Shown one piece after another: positions 1 through 13,800 of a stretch of DNA of 64,000 bases. The notes under the pieces were generated by a model. The model was given only the letters and a program-made list of their open reading frames with translations, was not told where the DNA came from and ran no database searches. Every line of letters begins with the position of its first letter. Within the stretch, counting starts at the first letter, position 1. The translations under genes were made by a program, and so were the position numbers. The stretch spans positions 11,346,001-11,410,000 of the forward strand of contig CM106585.1 in assembly GCA_048013815.1 (NCBI GenBank), given 5' to 3'. This stretch comes from Setoptus koraiensis (taxonomy: Eukaryota; Arthropoda).

Positions 1-1126
1 GATTCGAAGTATCTATTTGGTCTTGATCACGAGTTATTGCGTGTTTGTGTGTGTTGCGCTAATGATGATTGCAGTGCCATTGTGCACCTTTTGCACCTTC
101 GTAAATCATTGGCCACCAAACGAGCAACAAACAGTGAAATAGATAAAAAACAGACAGCAAAGGGCAACCTTGACCAGACAATTCTGGCTACGGCTTGCCA
201 GCAAATCGCATCTCGCTCTTATGAACACCAGCTCGTTAGCTGGTTGATTAGTGGCAAAAGATTAATGACACCTATAAATTTAGTTGCACGCGAAGTGTCA
301 ATGAGTGAGCCAGAGAGAGGCCACTTGTCGAATGAATCTCGCCCGCAAAGCAATCGTGAAATCGACAAACAAACAGATAGACTCATCGGCCATCGATCGG
401 TTGACGTATTTTGAGTGAGTCAGCCTTCAACGCGGTCCTCTCTTTGTATGGATATGGGCAATATCTGTTGTTGTGACGGCATATTGTCGTGCTAAATTAC
501 AGATTGTCTTAAATCTTTATTTTTTTTTTTTTTGCAGTACAATGTCGCACTCTCACTCTCAGTATTACTGACAGCGAGAGTCAGTATCAATATTTTGAAT
601 CTTGTCACTGTGAAGGAATAGCGTCACAGAGCGAAAATCTGAATGAAATCTGTGTATTGTTCGGCAACTTGTACGACAATTTCGGAAGGGATTATAGCTG
701 CTGCTTGCTGTTGGCAACTCCGACAGAATCGCTCACTATTTCAGCAAGTATTGCCCAGGTATGGATAGTGTGAACTTGAAAACAACAATGGCTCTTTCTT
801 GCCTTTAACTTCCTCAATCGTTCTCATCTGAAATTTTGTGGAAAACTTGAAGTCCTCGTTTCCTTGAAACGAGCACCTATATATGAATATGGCGATATCT
901 CAATATCGTCGACAGTTCATTTATCGATTAGCACCAATTGACTCCGTTGGACTAAGTGGTTTCGAATTCGAATTGCCAGCAAGTTTAAAATTGCAAGTTC
1001 TGTTGCTGCACTTACTAACGTTACCTGATAATTTAATTGGCTCTATTATCTCGCGTTCATATCTCATGTGATAGAAATTGCGATTAGAGCAACCCCCACA
1101 GACAGTACACAAATATTGATAAAATC
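1..1126. other. upstream spacer, no supported gene
   Basis: This stretch precedes the first recognisable coding exon. A long pyrimidine run followed by TTTGCAG near 520-537 looks like a 3' splice site, so a 5' untranslated exon of the next gene, or the end of an upstream gene, may lie here. Open frames of 60-125 codons are present but have low-complexity, non-protein-like composition. No coding exon is supported. Confidence 0.5.
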
Positions 1127-3070
1127 ATGAATTTAGGTGAGTAATAATGACAATGCGAAACGTTTGTCTTTCTCTCTCTCTCTATCTCGAGATAATTGGC
1201 GACACGACTAAACGCTCACTATCCTCACGCTCATGATATGCGGCAACTTATTGTTGGTTAAAACGTCCAATTTGAACAATATTGGCAGATCTTTGTCTTT
1301 TGGTTGCCCTACTGGCACTGCTACACAACAGCTTCTCAGTGGGCGCCGAACGACAAGACAATGAATCTGATCGAGAGCGATCCCTACCCGCCAACATAGA
1401 GGAGGGTTTCACCTGTCATTTGAGAACAATCGATTTGTGTTATGCTGGCTTGCTGGCCTCAATGCAGAAACCTCTGCCAACAAGTGACGAAGAGATCGAG
1501 ATTAAATGCGAAGAGGTGCAAGCTGCCCTGGATTGCATAACAACTTATAATTCGCGCTGTGCGACATTGCAAATATTTGGCGGTGCCATGTCGCCGGTGG
1601 ACATTTACGAAGACGCACCGAAGGGCTTCAAATTTTGTGGCAACAGCACAGATCCAGAATCAAAATTATTGCGAAAGAAAGTCAAAGAATTGGCACCTTG
1701 TGTCAACGAACGAATGAACATGCTGAAAAAATGCTTTGCTGATTTCCAAACGGCAGTGGTGATATTTCACGAACCACCAAAACCGTTGCCCACAAAACCG
1801 CTCTGCTGTAGCCTGGACAGATTTCGCATTTGCTCCCAGGATGTGTTAGATGGGGCCTGTGGTTTTGGCTCGTTTAAGGAACTTGAGGCCACCATGATGA
1901 ACTCAATGCCGCGAGTTTTTGACACCGTCTGTCGTCAGGCTAAATACAAGACTAAGTTTTGCAATGACATTCTACCGCCGCCGGGCACACCAACACCCGT
2001 TAAGCGAGGTAAGAATGCGTCGAAAATAGGAAAGATACTAGGCTGGTTTTCAATGAACGCAGGCTCCCAATAAACAAAAGGATCACTCTGTCTAATTATT
2101 ATTGTTACGATCTAATGATGTTGTCAACGAATAAAAGTAGATTGATTCGTCAACGCACATTCTGCAATAACATCCTGCTCTGTGTCTAGCTCCATCTAGC
2201 AAGAGCGATCATTTAGCAATGTTTGACTCGTGATATGATAATTAGTAATGCAAAGACTAAAACTGATCTTTGTCGGAACAGACAACTCGTGTCTCAAAGC
2301 TGAAATCTCAAAGCCTTCCTTTTGTCGCTGGCATTAAGATCATCTTCTTCAACAATCTTCAACAATCTGAATAACCAAAACCTGATATCGTTCATAATCT
2401 CTAATGTCCGGGTACCGAGCAAAGAACGGCATCCGATTGAAAAATAAAAGATTTATTCGGTTACTCTTATTAAGATTCAGCGCACACAAATTATGTTTGG
2501 TGGTGCCAAACAATACAAACAAGCCAGATATACAAGATAGCGAGATATTCAATATCATCCACTAGCCAATCATATCCGACAGACAAAGAGATTACAAACG
2601 AAAGAGAGTCTAGGATAGAAGCTATAATACTGGTTGTTGGAGTAGTTGTAGTTCACTACGGTAACAATCGTGCAGTAGGCATTCTTTTTTGAATCAGTAG
2701 TCTGCCCAAATAGTAGTCAGTCAGGTAGGACAGGTACAAGTTGGGGTGCAGCTAACAAAGTGCTTGCTGGCCAGACAATTATCATCTCTCTTTCATTATT
2801 ATTTGTCTGACTGCTCAAACTGTTTCTTCTCATGTAACCTTGCCTGTTAACTGTAACTGCCTACACAATAGGACGTACAATTAACAACAACAACAGCAAC
2901 TAAATTTAATTTAATTCTGCCACTCAATTAAATTGAAAAATCACCAAATCTACTCTTGCGGTTGTTCTATTTTAGGCTGCGATCTCGACGAATGCGAAAC
3001 GTTCCTTCAAAACGCCATGAGCGTCCATTCGCCAGGTGACAATCGTCACCCAGGTCCCATTTCCAAATAG
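1127..3070 (+). CDS. cysteine-rich secreted protein, three exons
   Basis: Exons are 1127-1136, 1289-2008 and 2976-3070. The first exon holds only ATG plus seven bases before GTGAGT. Joining it to the acceptor at 1287-1288 gives a clean signal peptide (MNLDLCLLVALLALL, cleavage about residue 23). The second junction splits a glycine codon (G|GC) and adds a tail with two more cysteines before TAG at 3068. The mature part carries many regularly spaced cysteines over about 230 residues, so a disulphide-rich extracellular protein is expected. I do not recognise the family firmly; the spacing faintly recalls the DUF19/T20D4.11-like secreted proteins, which is only a suggestion. If the second intron is retained, the frame instead runs to a stop at 2071-2073 that overlaps AATAAA, so two C-termini are possible. 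An AATAAA for the long form lies near 3173. Confidence 0.75.
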
Positions 3071-3748
3071 AAAAACTCTAGTCTTATATAAGTTAAATTA
3101 CTGACATTGTTGCCTGAGAAGCAGAAATGCAGAATGCGAAACTAACATCAATCTATGAACAAATTTTTGCTAAATAAATTTTTAGTTTAGTGATTTTCCG
3201 TTGCACTCGAATTATCGATAAACTCAAACGGCGCATTCACCTTGATCTAATACTGAGAAGTAATTAAAAATCTTTCTATAATTTATTGGGAGGATTCCAC
3301 ATGAATAGTGGGATTGGCTCAGATTTAACATAAATTGCATCATATTCCATAAATTTATGTGACGCAAAGAACACAAAATGATTGCAACTTCCCAGATGCA
3401 GAAATCACTAGCGAAATCATAGTTTTTCTCATGATTGGTTGGCATAGAATTTCATTGGTTAAAGTGATCTACTGCTTTAGGTTGATAAAATCAATTTTGA
3501 TAAATAAAGCTAGCGTCATTCAATCGATCGTTTGCATAGGGAATAGTTTCAACTATAATCTTGAGTGACTCCACATTTTTTTAGTTAACAAGTGTTAATA
3601 GTATTATTGTTGATGTAAAATTATATACATTTTGTCTAATATTTCATAAAATTACTCTAATCATCTCAATTTGGCATAGACTGTGTCAAATTATTTACAC
3701 ATATGTACACTTTCTTTTTCATATATTACATCCGGGCACATGATTTCA
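3071..3748. other. convergent 3' spacer
   Basis: This AT-rich DNA lies between the 3' end of the secreted-protein gene and the last integrin beta exon. It should contain both 3' untranslated regions. An AATAAA near 3173 serves the left gene. No further coding signal was found. Confidence 0.6.
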
Positions 3749-6243
3749 TCAGTGCTTATATGTCGGGTTCTTAAATGTAGATGTGGCTTGTTTGAAGATT
3801 GGATTTTCACCCTGGTTATTTGATTGATTAGGCATGATTGGAAGGAATAAAGTTTCATTAGCATTATGTATTACAAAACAGATTATGATGAGAGATTGTC
3901 AAGTGTTTCAACCCGATTACTTACGGTATCCCATTTGGCAGTTAACCTTTCTTGTTCAAATTTGGCAATCTCACGTCGATCGTGATACATTGTGAAGCAC
4001 TTCCATAATAAAAGGCCGAGAAGTCCCAACAAGAGTATCAAAAGTGCCAATATAAGCATAATTAGGAATATGGGTATAGGCGTTGGACAATCCTTCTCTT
4101 CGAGAGCATAAATTTGTGTGATGGGAGTATCGGAAGCTGGTTCAAGTGTTCGATATGTGAATTGATATTTGCAGTCGTCGTCATCAATAAATACACACAA
4201 AGTATCTAGATCGGTCACTTCTAATCTTGTGACATTATCAATATGAAAAGTACTGTTAACACAATGAACGCAATCCTCGGGTTTAATGGGGCCAGTTCCA
4301 AATGTCCTACAACGGACACAGTCCTTATATTGATCACATAATGTGGGACACGTAGGACATTCTTCGCAAAATTGTCCAGTATATTGGCGCTCTTCTGTCT
4401 GGTTACATCTACATTGACCACAAATACATTCACCATTTCCGGCACAGATTTTACCTGATTTTGGATCTCTGCATGTTGCGTCAGATTTGAGACACTCGCA
4501 AGCCTGGCCAGTCCAATCCTTTGTACATTGGCATACTCCACATTCGCAAGTTCCGTGATCTGGACCCGAACAGATCTTGTTGTCATGATGGAAACAACTG
4601 AAATTGTCACATTCACAATGTTTGCCATAAATTCTACTATCGGGGTCATTCTTCTTTTGTTGGCAATCACAAACTCCACACATGCAAACACCGCGACCAG
4701 AACACACTCTAGTGTCGTTACCGTGAACACATCCAAGCAAATCTTTGGTAGGATCACTCTCTTTTGCGTCACATTCACACAAGTGACCATAACGGGACGG
4801 TTCACAAGCGCAAATACCACAAGAATATGTACCGTGATTGGAACATTTGGGGCTCTGTTCAACACCCTGTTTATCACATTCACACTCGCACAAGATCTCT
4901 AAATCTATGATGAGGGCTTCATTCAATCCGACTGGATATATTTGAATAGTTTGAAACAGGTCACTGTTGCGTTTGGGACATGATTTAACCTCTATGTCTA
5001 TGTCAAATGAGACAGTTGTTCCAACTTTGAGTCCGTTGCATGAGTTAGTTTCGCGACGTTTCTCATTGACACAATGCGAATGATAGGTTAGCTGCACATT
5101 ACTAGTTGCGTTATCTTTGAGCTCAACACCTGAGGTAATTTCATGATATTGCTGTTCTATTAGCTGAACAATATTAGATGAGTCATTGTCTAGTCTACCG
5201 GCCGAGGAACCCTCTATGAGCGGAGTGAGTTTTTTGTAAATGTGATGCTGGTTAGCCGTAGAGGCAAAAATGATGTTCACATGGTGCTCTTGAGCTTTTT
5301 GATTAATCTGACTAATAGATGGATAATCCTGTTCACTGCTCATGGTGTACATTCCATTTTGATCTAGGTGACATTTTCCATCATTTGGATCTACAACACC
5401 GCCCAATTTGCCATCGCCGGCAGTGTGAACGCTAGCATCGGTTGTGTATAATAGCATCTTTCTTGATTTTGTTCTCCAGTTAACCTCTTGTTGACACACA
5501 ATACATTGCATGACGGCGTCTAGGCCACCCTCTGGCGCGTCCAAATTACCAGAGATTTGACTGGCGCTAACCTCGCGAGTAAAGCCTGATGTGTCTGTGT
5601 TGAGTGGCATGTGATTTCTAAAGCCATATGGTGCGGCACAGTCTGGGCAGGGTGCCTTGAGTTTCTCTGGTACAGTGCTGACATAGGGCATTAGAACTTT
5701 GTCGACAAACGAACCAAATCCTAACCTAAAATTACTGGTTATACGTTGCATATTTGCCGCCAATTGATTACCTAATTCAGCCAATTTGGCCTTGTCGTCG
5801 GCCATAGATTTAGACAGGTCCATCAGATAGTACAGATCAACGGGATAATCAACAACTTGTTTATATTGTAGTGTTACGGTCTTTGGCGAGTGTGGTGGCA
5901 GCTTTAGAGAGATCCTTTGCGGTTTCAATTGAATAACGTCCTCTTCGCTATCCGTTTTGTTGCTCAGCTCCGAGTCTATGAGGGTTGACATTTCTGGAAG
6001 TGGCCGAACAATGTCGGCCTCGTTACATTTGCCGGCTTTTAGATTGACCACGCTATCACATCTTGATTTGCTTCCATCGCCAAAGTTGTCCTGTTTGCAC
6101 CAGGCACATTCTGGCCCGGTGATAATACAATTGCGACACGATGTCTTGGATGTGCAATCGTTGGCTGTGACTTGATTAAAAGAGTATTGCAAGCATAACA
6201 CAATTGATAATAACAACAGTAATATTATTGACGGGCGTCGCAT
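3749..6243 (-). CDS. mys: integrin beta subunit (betaPS type)
   Basis: Cell-surface adhesion receptor subunit that pairs with an integrin alpha chain, binds matrix such as laminin, and recruits talin. Two exons, 3925-6243 and 3749-3811, are joined by a 113-bp intron; the protein is 793 aa. Seen in order: signal peptide, PSI domain (about 28-75), hybrid and beta-I domain with MIDAS motif DLSKS, four cysteine-rich I-EGF repeats, a transmembrane helix (about 730-755) and a short tail. The ATG at 6243 is followed by a good signal peptide. The frame runs on past KWDT into GTAAGT and stops 13 codons later; that tail is intron sequence. The true last exon supplies GENPIF and KNPTY, the two talin/PTB-binding NPx[Y/F] motifs, and matches fly betaPS almost residue for residue. 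The membrane-proximal motif is NPIF, not NPIY. The splice point is the same KWDT|G junction known in vertebrate beta1. Confidence 0.97.
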
Positions 6244-7785
6244 GTTGTTGTTGTTGCTGTTGTCGTCTCTCTGTTATGTATATTGCCAAACAACAATTGT
6301 GTTACTAAAATAATAATAAAAAAAAATGTGATAATAATGATTGAATAAAAATGATGCGAGATGCTGGCGAGTATGTTCTGCAGTGTGGGTGCAAATAACT
6401 AATAATTAATAATAATCGATCACAGTGTTGCAGCTACAACATTTGTCATAATGATTTGCCTCGGCTCTGTCCGACTGTTGCTGTGTGCTGGCTTCTGTGT
6501 GCTTGAGTATATTAGGTAACAAGTGTATAAAATATTCAACTACTACAGTGTCGATCGGATATTATCGGCGATAAAGTTGGTGGCAAGTTTGTTGTAATTG
6601 TTGTAGTTTCACCTGCTGCTTTTACTTTTGCTGTTGCTGCTACAATTCACAATTTTTACTGGTATTACTACTGGCCGTCTGGCAGACTGGCTGGCTGGCT
6701 GTGTGTGTGTGTGAGTGAGTGAGTGTGTGTGCGTTCGTGCAAACAAAACTATGGGGCTCACGTAAATAAATATATTGATTTGTGCCTCAAACACTCATGG
6801 TCAGTTTGTGTTGTGACTTTGATAATTATATTCACTGGATGATGGTGCAATGAGAAAAAGAATTAATCATTTTGGTTGCATAATATCGGAGATAAGGTAA
6901 TTTTAAAACACAGATGGTGCATTGTAAAAGTGCAACAAAATGTGATGCTGCCGCTGCTGCTGCTGCTGTTGGTGCTTGCGCTGTGCGCACACATTGGAAC
7001 AAAAACATGGGATAGAGAGCGAATGAGAGAGCGAGAGAGAAATAGAAGCCAGTTAGTGGCATCAGTAATAATAATAAACAAACCGCAACAAAATCTCAAG
7101 GAATTCGCGATAAGTCGACTAGAGCACACGGTTGTTTTGTTCCGCCTTCTGTTGCGAGCGGCAACACTGCAAGGAGGCCAGCTCTCGTTTGTGTGTGTGT
7201 TGCTCTAGTGTAATTTTCAGTCATTTCTCCTTATAGGAGGCAATGTTTCCAAGAAATGCAACATGCGACTAGCGCTCCATTACAAGGAAAAGCATCATGA
7301 TGAATAAGTAAATGAGTTGCAATTGGACTTGATCCAAGTCGTTGATCTTACAAATTCGGTTGGCCCAATAGTTCATGGACCCAAATCCGAAGCGCTGGCT
7401 CCCCGCGTATGCCGCGGATATACGGAACGCCAGTGTACTGCTATGGGTAGTTAGCAGCACAATTAGTCAGAGCAGCTAGCACAACAGCGACAAGTGCATC
7501 AGTGAGTAAGCTGCGACTTGAGTTGTTGTTTGTTGTTGTGCACAAACACACACACACACACTCTTCCACTATCCATATATGGAGGATTGGCGCAAACACA
7601 CACACTCACACACAAACAGATGCTCATGGCGACGCTCATGGGCACAGGCGCACATGTTCCTATTCGATCGAATGGCAGTTGTTTATTAATTTTTAATTGG
7701 CCTGCGTCCTGCATCGCACTCGCTCTGCGCAACCGGTCCCCAACCTGTGCCGCTCAAACTGCGCCCCAGACTGCTAGGCGACGGC

Positions 7786-7905
7786 AGCGAACGAGCGAAC
7801 GAACGCAGAACGAACGAACGAGCGACGAACGAACGAGCGACGAACGACGAACAAGCGATAAACATCGAACGAACGACGAACACCGAACGACCAACGAACC
7901 GCTGT
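7786..7905. repeat. degenerate GAAC/GAGC tandem repeat
   Basis: About 120 bp built from variants of CGAACGAA, GAGCGACGAA and GACGAAC units. The regular spacing is visible directly. It keeps a frame open that would read as repeated Asn-Glu-Arg-Thr, which is a repeat artefact rather than a gene. Confidence 0.8.
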
Positions 7906-9938
7906 GCGAATTCGAAGAAACCAAAGGCAACAAGCAGGCTGTACATTGTTCATTTATTTCTCATTTCGTGATATTGTGCGTGGGTGAAACCATATATGGG
8001 CTACGGTACATGACCCGAAAGTCCACGGCTCAACTCGGCTCATGAGTTAAGTTGGCCAGCGCTGGCATCGGCAAGCCATACGTACAAGTGCGCCAAGGCA
8101 ATTGGGTGTGACAAAGCTCCGCTTCGCCATGCCAGCGGTAACAGTTTGCACAACGCAGCAGATGTAATTCATATGACTATGTGTTGTTTGATGTAACACA
8201 AACACAGTTAGTCTGTGTGCGTTCGCGTCTTTAAAAATCGAAATCTCTCAATGTGTGAGCACCGCTCGCAGGTCCATCAAGACCGGTGTGTGTGTGTGTG
8301 CGTTGACGAACGCAAACGCCATCTGATTCATATTAATCTCTAGCTCTCCTCATCGTTGCCATCATATTCCATTCTTTGCGTCTCGCCACTATCTGTCAGC
8401 CGTTTGATTGGTCCCTCCCAATGGCAGACCCACACACACACACACACACACAGAGTGTGTTAATAGAGCGAGCGTTCACACGAAGAGAGCACACTGCCGG
8501 CCGACTGCTGCTGGTAACTGCGCCTTAATCTATATGGTCGCTATCCCCTGAAAGTGTTATATTAGTTTTTCATGTTATGTAACGCATTGAAACAATACAT
8601 TAGTGCCATTTTGTGATGATAACCTTGTCTGTGTGTGTGCGTGTGTGCCAGCGTTAGACAGTGTGATAGACAGTCCATGTTGGTAAGCTCACAAAGAACC
8701 AGCATGTGCGAGTGTGTGTGTGTGCGGCGCTAGCTCGGCGACGGTGTCGGCATCGTGCGGCGCCTCTTGCAATCAGCGTGGAACCAGCTCCAATGTTTAT
8801 ACACATTATGAGTTTGCGCGCTGACTAGGCGCTTCGTTGGCATTATTATTAAGTAATTTCGGTTAACTATTATGTGCAGCACGTACGTAGAGCGCTCGAT
8901 GCGCACGCGCACTTGTCAACCCAAAGTAAGAGCTGCATACAGCGGCTCGGGTTGAGGGGGGGGGGCCACCATTGCTAATGAGAACTGTGAACAAGTGATT
9001 GGACAATCGAGCTGTGTGCGTGCCACAATATCGCCACCACCAGCCATTGCTGCTGCTGCTGCTGCTGCTATAATGTGCACGATCAACATTATTGTTCGGT
9101 TAGAGTCTACGCGTTTCGTGGCCGTCACCACCGACGACTGCCCAAGTGTGTATACACAGTTCCTCTGGGGGGAAACCAAGCGGGTGCGCGCGCGCGCCTG
9201 CATGACACACACACACGTCCAAAATGGCCCCAGAGAGCCAGAGAGCATAGACTCTATGCCATAGAGGGTACAGTAGTGGTGCAGCACAGTAGTAGCCTGA
9301 ATGCAATAGAATGAATTAGATGTAGAACGAACGTAACAGTAGCCCGAGCGCCACACACAATGGCGTGTGTGTGTGTGTGCGTGTGCTTGTAGTGTGCACA
9401 AAAGCGTGTTGTGGAAATAGCTGTAGTAACCATTGGGATCTTTCAAGTTGCGCTCAATTTCGCGCTAGTTTGTGTGATCTATCTATTGCAATATGTATAA
9501 GTGTTTGGAGCAGCAGTCCTCTGAGGGCTGGCTGCCAGGCTGGCATGTTGAGATTCCATCACTTCCAGCACACACACACACAGGCAGACAGGCAACAACA
9601 CGCAGCACGCAACACGCAGATACGCACACACACACATACACGCGCGCGGCGCGTTTGGGAATTCGATTCGTTAAGACGAATTGGATGGACTGCTTCTTTA
9701 GATCCTCTGGAGCCTATGCAGCCACAGCAGCAATAATAGCGCGCAAATGGCTCTAGCGGTAGTAGTAGTGGCATAGCGTAGGCACCAAACAGCCCGACAA
9801 TAAATAGAATTAACTCAGTCACACAGACACATAGGCGCACACACACACTCACACATAGGGGAAAGATCGGGGCAAAATATATTCAGACATCGTCTTAGTT
9901 ATGACCGAATAATACAAATTTTGGCCGCTTCTATCCTG

Positions 9939-9943
9939 CACAC

Positions 9944-9982
<39 letters not shown>
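9939..9982. repeat. (CA)n microsatellite
   Basis: A 44-bp CA dinucleotide run with a single interruption (CG for CA), the longest simple repeat in the window. Confidence 0.95.
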
Positions 9983-9985
<3 letters not shown>

Positions 9986-10873
9986 ACTCACAGGAAATAC
10001 ACAAAATCGAACAACTGATTCGTTTGTGGCCGAATCGTCGAACTATCGAGCCGGATTAATTACCAATCACTCTCTGGCCAGCGACAATTTAGTGTCACAC
10101 AGACACAAATTGCAAATATTTTAACGGCAACATTTTTACATGGTTGTTACATCAAATAGTTTTATTATCGCATTGGATTGAGCCCCAACACGCGCTAGGA
10201 ACCACCTTACACAGAAACACTCGCTCACGCACGCACACATATTAAATTTGCATCTAGTCATCGTCGTCGGCCCCCCAAATTCGAACAACAACAATGTGAT
10301 AAACAAAGCAATAATATATCGGCACAATTATTACTAACATCATAATTAGAATACATTACAATGTTGCAATTATATAATAATTTATTACATTAATTTATCG
10401 ATGCCCCCTCCCACCGAATGCACACCTACGCACGCACAATAACCTAGATGCACACCAGCGAAACGGGTGAATGAGGCCGGGACTAACCAAAGTTGAAGCT
10501 TATCTGTCAATCTCTTCCGACCTGTGTATGCATTATCGTCGCCTGGCACCTCAGAACGGCATATACGCAACATTGGGCAATATACGCAATTCTTGTTATG
10601 GAACAATATTCATAAAGTATTTAATCAAATCTAACTGACCCATCATTATCTAATAAGTGACCGCGGTATACACGCAAATTATTTCTCACATACTATTATT
10701 ATTATTATTATTTATATCTAAAAATCTACCATCTACTATTGGCTGACCGGATGCAGCGACGCCGCTATCATCACTAGATGTCTCCGCTTATGCTTGTTAT
10801 ACATGTTATTAATTAATGCCCAATGAATTGAACTGAATCAACTGTATTGAGCTAATTACCAAATATCAACAAA

Positions 10874-13800
10874 ATGACTAAACGACGAAAGATGTTCGAC
10901 GAACAAAATGAGGACAACGACTATGTCCCATTGCCTTTACAAATTTTTCTATGGCGACAAGCGAACCCATTTGTCAAATATTTGGGCAAGGCGCGCGGCA
11001 CCGCCGTCTTGGAGCAACAAGAAGCTTGCAAATCCTACGAGAAGGTCATTGTACAAAATATACTATTTGGCCAGTCGCCCAGTCTCACTGATGCCATTAA
11101 AAGTATTGATAGGTGGCGACTAATTAAAATATCATTCCCATTTGTTTTGCAATGCTGCTCGGCGCTATTGTGCAATAGGCGCAATGTTAACTTTGATAAA
11201 TTGGGATCATGCGAAACAAAACTATTGTATACACTTCATTGGATCATTATGGATGCCGCTGAAGAGTGTGCAGATAGCGAGGGTGATTCGGCCAATGCAT
11301 CGGCAGTGGCCGCCGGAGTTGGTGTTCAAAGTATAGCAGATGCCGTGGCCGCCGTTACTGCAGCCTCTAATGCCAATAAGCGCCGCCTCAATCAAGTTGC
11401 TACCAAAGCTACTAAAGGCACCACAACACCTGGCTGTAAACCAAAACAAGCCGACTCGTATCTATTACCAATATCATCTTTGGCAACTTTTATCCACTAT
11501 TTTGCACCCATTATCGATGATCTCAAGCGATCGAATTTCTTATCTAGTTTTAGACTCGAGAATGGAGCGAAAATTTGGGAGCCTCTATTTGCACATCAGC
11601 ATCCGGATATTCCCTGTTTCACAGCACAAGTTAGACCGAAAGGTGAATTGCCAAAAGTGAGATTAATTCATGATCAACTGCTTACACAGCAACAACAGCA
11701 AAACAAACAATTGGGACACAATCACGTGTTTGGAGATGTATTTTTAGGTGTGTCAGCTTCTTCCAGAGAAAAATGTGATTATCAACGTGATATAAATATT
11801 GAATCAGGTTCTCCATTGACCAGAAAAGCCTCTGGCAGAGATAAAACATTGGCAACATATCTCGATATTGCAGTTTTAAAGTGTTTATTCAATAGTATGT
11901 GGCAGGAGCAAGGCGTCGATTGGGCCCTCAAATTTATTATCAATCGTTTGTTGGACCTCCAAGAGAATTTCAATCAGCCAATGATCTCTAGACCGAGAAG
12001 CAAGTCATTGCCTAACCTTTTTTATACACAAGACGAAGATGTTAAAGATGAAACTCAAAGCGAACAAATTGATTCACAGAGCGCCTCTTTAGATCAGCGA
12101 CAAAACGACGACAAGCCCTTAGATATAACCTACAACGATGCTTCCGAGCCTTCTAACGAACTTCTATCAACATCAAGTTACTTGAATGTAACTCAAACAC
12201 AGGATGTTTCAAATAATAATAATGAATTAGCAGCTAGTGGTCAAGATTTACTTCAAACACCAAAGAATTCTAGGAGATTATCATTTTCATCCGGAATAAA
12301 TACACTAGCTAATCAGATAAGAAAAACTTCAAAACGAATGAAAAAGTCTAATGAAATCATGCAAAATCAGAACAATAGTGACATCAAGACAGACAGGGCA
12401 ACACTTGTTTCGGGCCGTCAGCGCTTCCTTCTCGGCAGTTTCACAAGTGATGATTTCAACAACAAAAGAATTAAAAAAAGAGACGAACTGAAAGAATCTT
12501 TGGTGAACGATAAACCTTATGCGCGAAGACGATCATCCAGCATAGACGACCTCTCCTCAGGTCAGGTGATTATTCCTAGTGAAGATATAGACCACCATAA
12601 TGTTAGGCTAGTTAAATCAACAGAGGAACAAGTATCTGTAGTCTTGAAGTCTTCCGATGCGCCCAATCGGATAACACATCCCAAAATTACAGTAACAAAG
12701 CAAAAATTCCAAGATAGCATCAAAAAATCATCCGATCCTCTCAACGATATGCGAGAAGATTTTCTCAACGATCTTCCATATGTCGACGACAACGATGAGA
12801 ACTCTGATCTTCCATACGAGCTTAAAGTTTCACACATGACAAGAAGCCAAACTGTTCCCAGAAATATAAGCTATTTCAATATGCCCATCGCTGAATCGCC
12901 AGGCGCTAGCAATTACGTCAATCAGATGGGTCAGCTTGATTTGAACGTAATCTTAAAGGCACTTCATTCCATATCGATGAGAGAAAGTATTTGCTCTATA
13001 CAAGTTTGCGATGATTTACTTACCATATTAGTAAAACTTAACAACTTAGATATATTGAAGGATCATAACCACTCAAATAATCAGCAGCAGAGCTCGACGG
13101 TTAGAGATAAAGATGAGAAAGGGAACCCTCGGAACATTCTTCGTTGTAGAAATTCCACTTGTGAACAAAGTGCAGATAAATCTCCAGCTAGAGCCTCAAG
13201 CTTGTGCAACCATAATCTCTTCACCGATATCTTACTCAGGCTAAGTAGACATATGGGCTGTGCCAATGATTGCAGTACAGAAACTTTAGCTTCAATGACT
13301 GATAACAACAAAGACCATCAAAAAGTTCAAAATCTACGTGTTAGATTGCATTCCTTACTTAAACATATTAGTCGTCATAACAAAATAGAATTTATTGAAT
13401 TCATGCAAGATTTTGTCTGCAACAGACCACTCCAAGAAGTTATTGACACTTATCATAGTATATTTAGCTTTTGTAGAGAGCAGCATTGTGTTCCTCAATC
13501 AATGAATCTACCTGTGCCAGCTACTGTTCATTTTTTACCTACAAGTGCCTCAAACGCTGGCCTGATATCTCAGTTAGCACAACAGGGCCTTAATTCTACA
13601 GTATCATCAACATCCATCGCTGCATCCGCTACATCAGGTTCGTCTACAGCACATGGTGTCAAACACCAGCAAACATATCAGGCCAGAGATAGTGGTTCTA
13701 TTGGGTCGCCTAGATCAGACGCGTCGTCCATTCTTGGTCCAACAGGCCAGACGGACAAAGTTGGCCAACAATCTGGTGCGAATAAGCAATTTGGGGGATA

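Larger units (their letters stand above)
6244..10873. other. divergent microsatellite-rich spacer
   Basis: These 4.6 kb separate the integrin beta start (-) from the UNC80 start (+) and must hold both promoters and any 5' untranslated exons. The stretch is full of short TG or CA runs (about 6701-6735, 7545-7608, 8284-8302, 8429-8453, 8628-8650, 9362-9382, 9570-9645, 9835-9856, 9939-9982), a GCT run at 9046-9069 and a GAAC-type repeat. The open frames here are translations of these repeats (Cys-Val, His-Thr) and are not credible proteins. Confidence 0.7.

Noticed and set aside
37-414. 125-codon open frame at the window start
   Set aside because: Composition is non-protein-like, there is no feature, and it lies in a spacer with a possible untranslated exon boundary.
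3883-3924. Integrin tail ending VSNRVETLDNLSS as the true C-terminus
   Set aside because: It starts exactly at GTAAGT after KWDT and lacks the NPxY motifs that the next exon supplies.
4221-4883. 220-codon frame within the integrin gene on the same strand
   Set aside because: A +1 shadow of the cysteine-rich I-EGF repeats.
7499-9852. Several 60-176-codon frames in the divergent spacer
   Set aside because: They translate TG, CA and GAAC repeats (Cys-Val, His-Thr, Asn-Glu-Arg) and have no homologous look.
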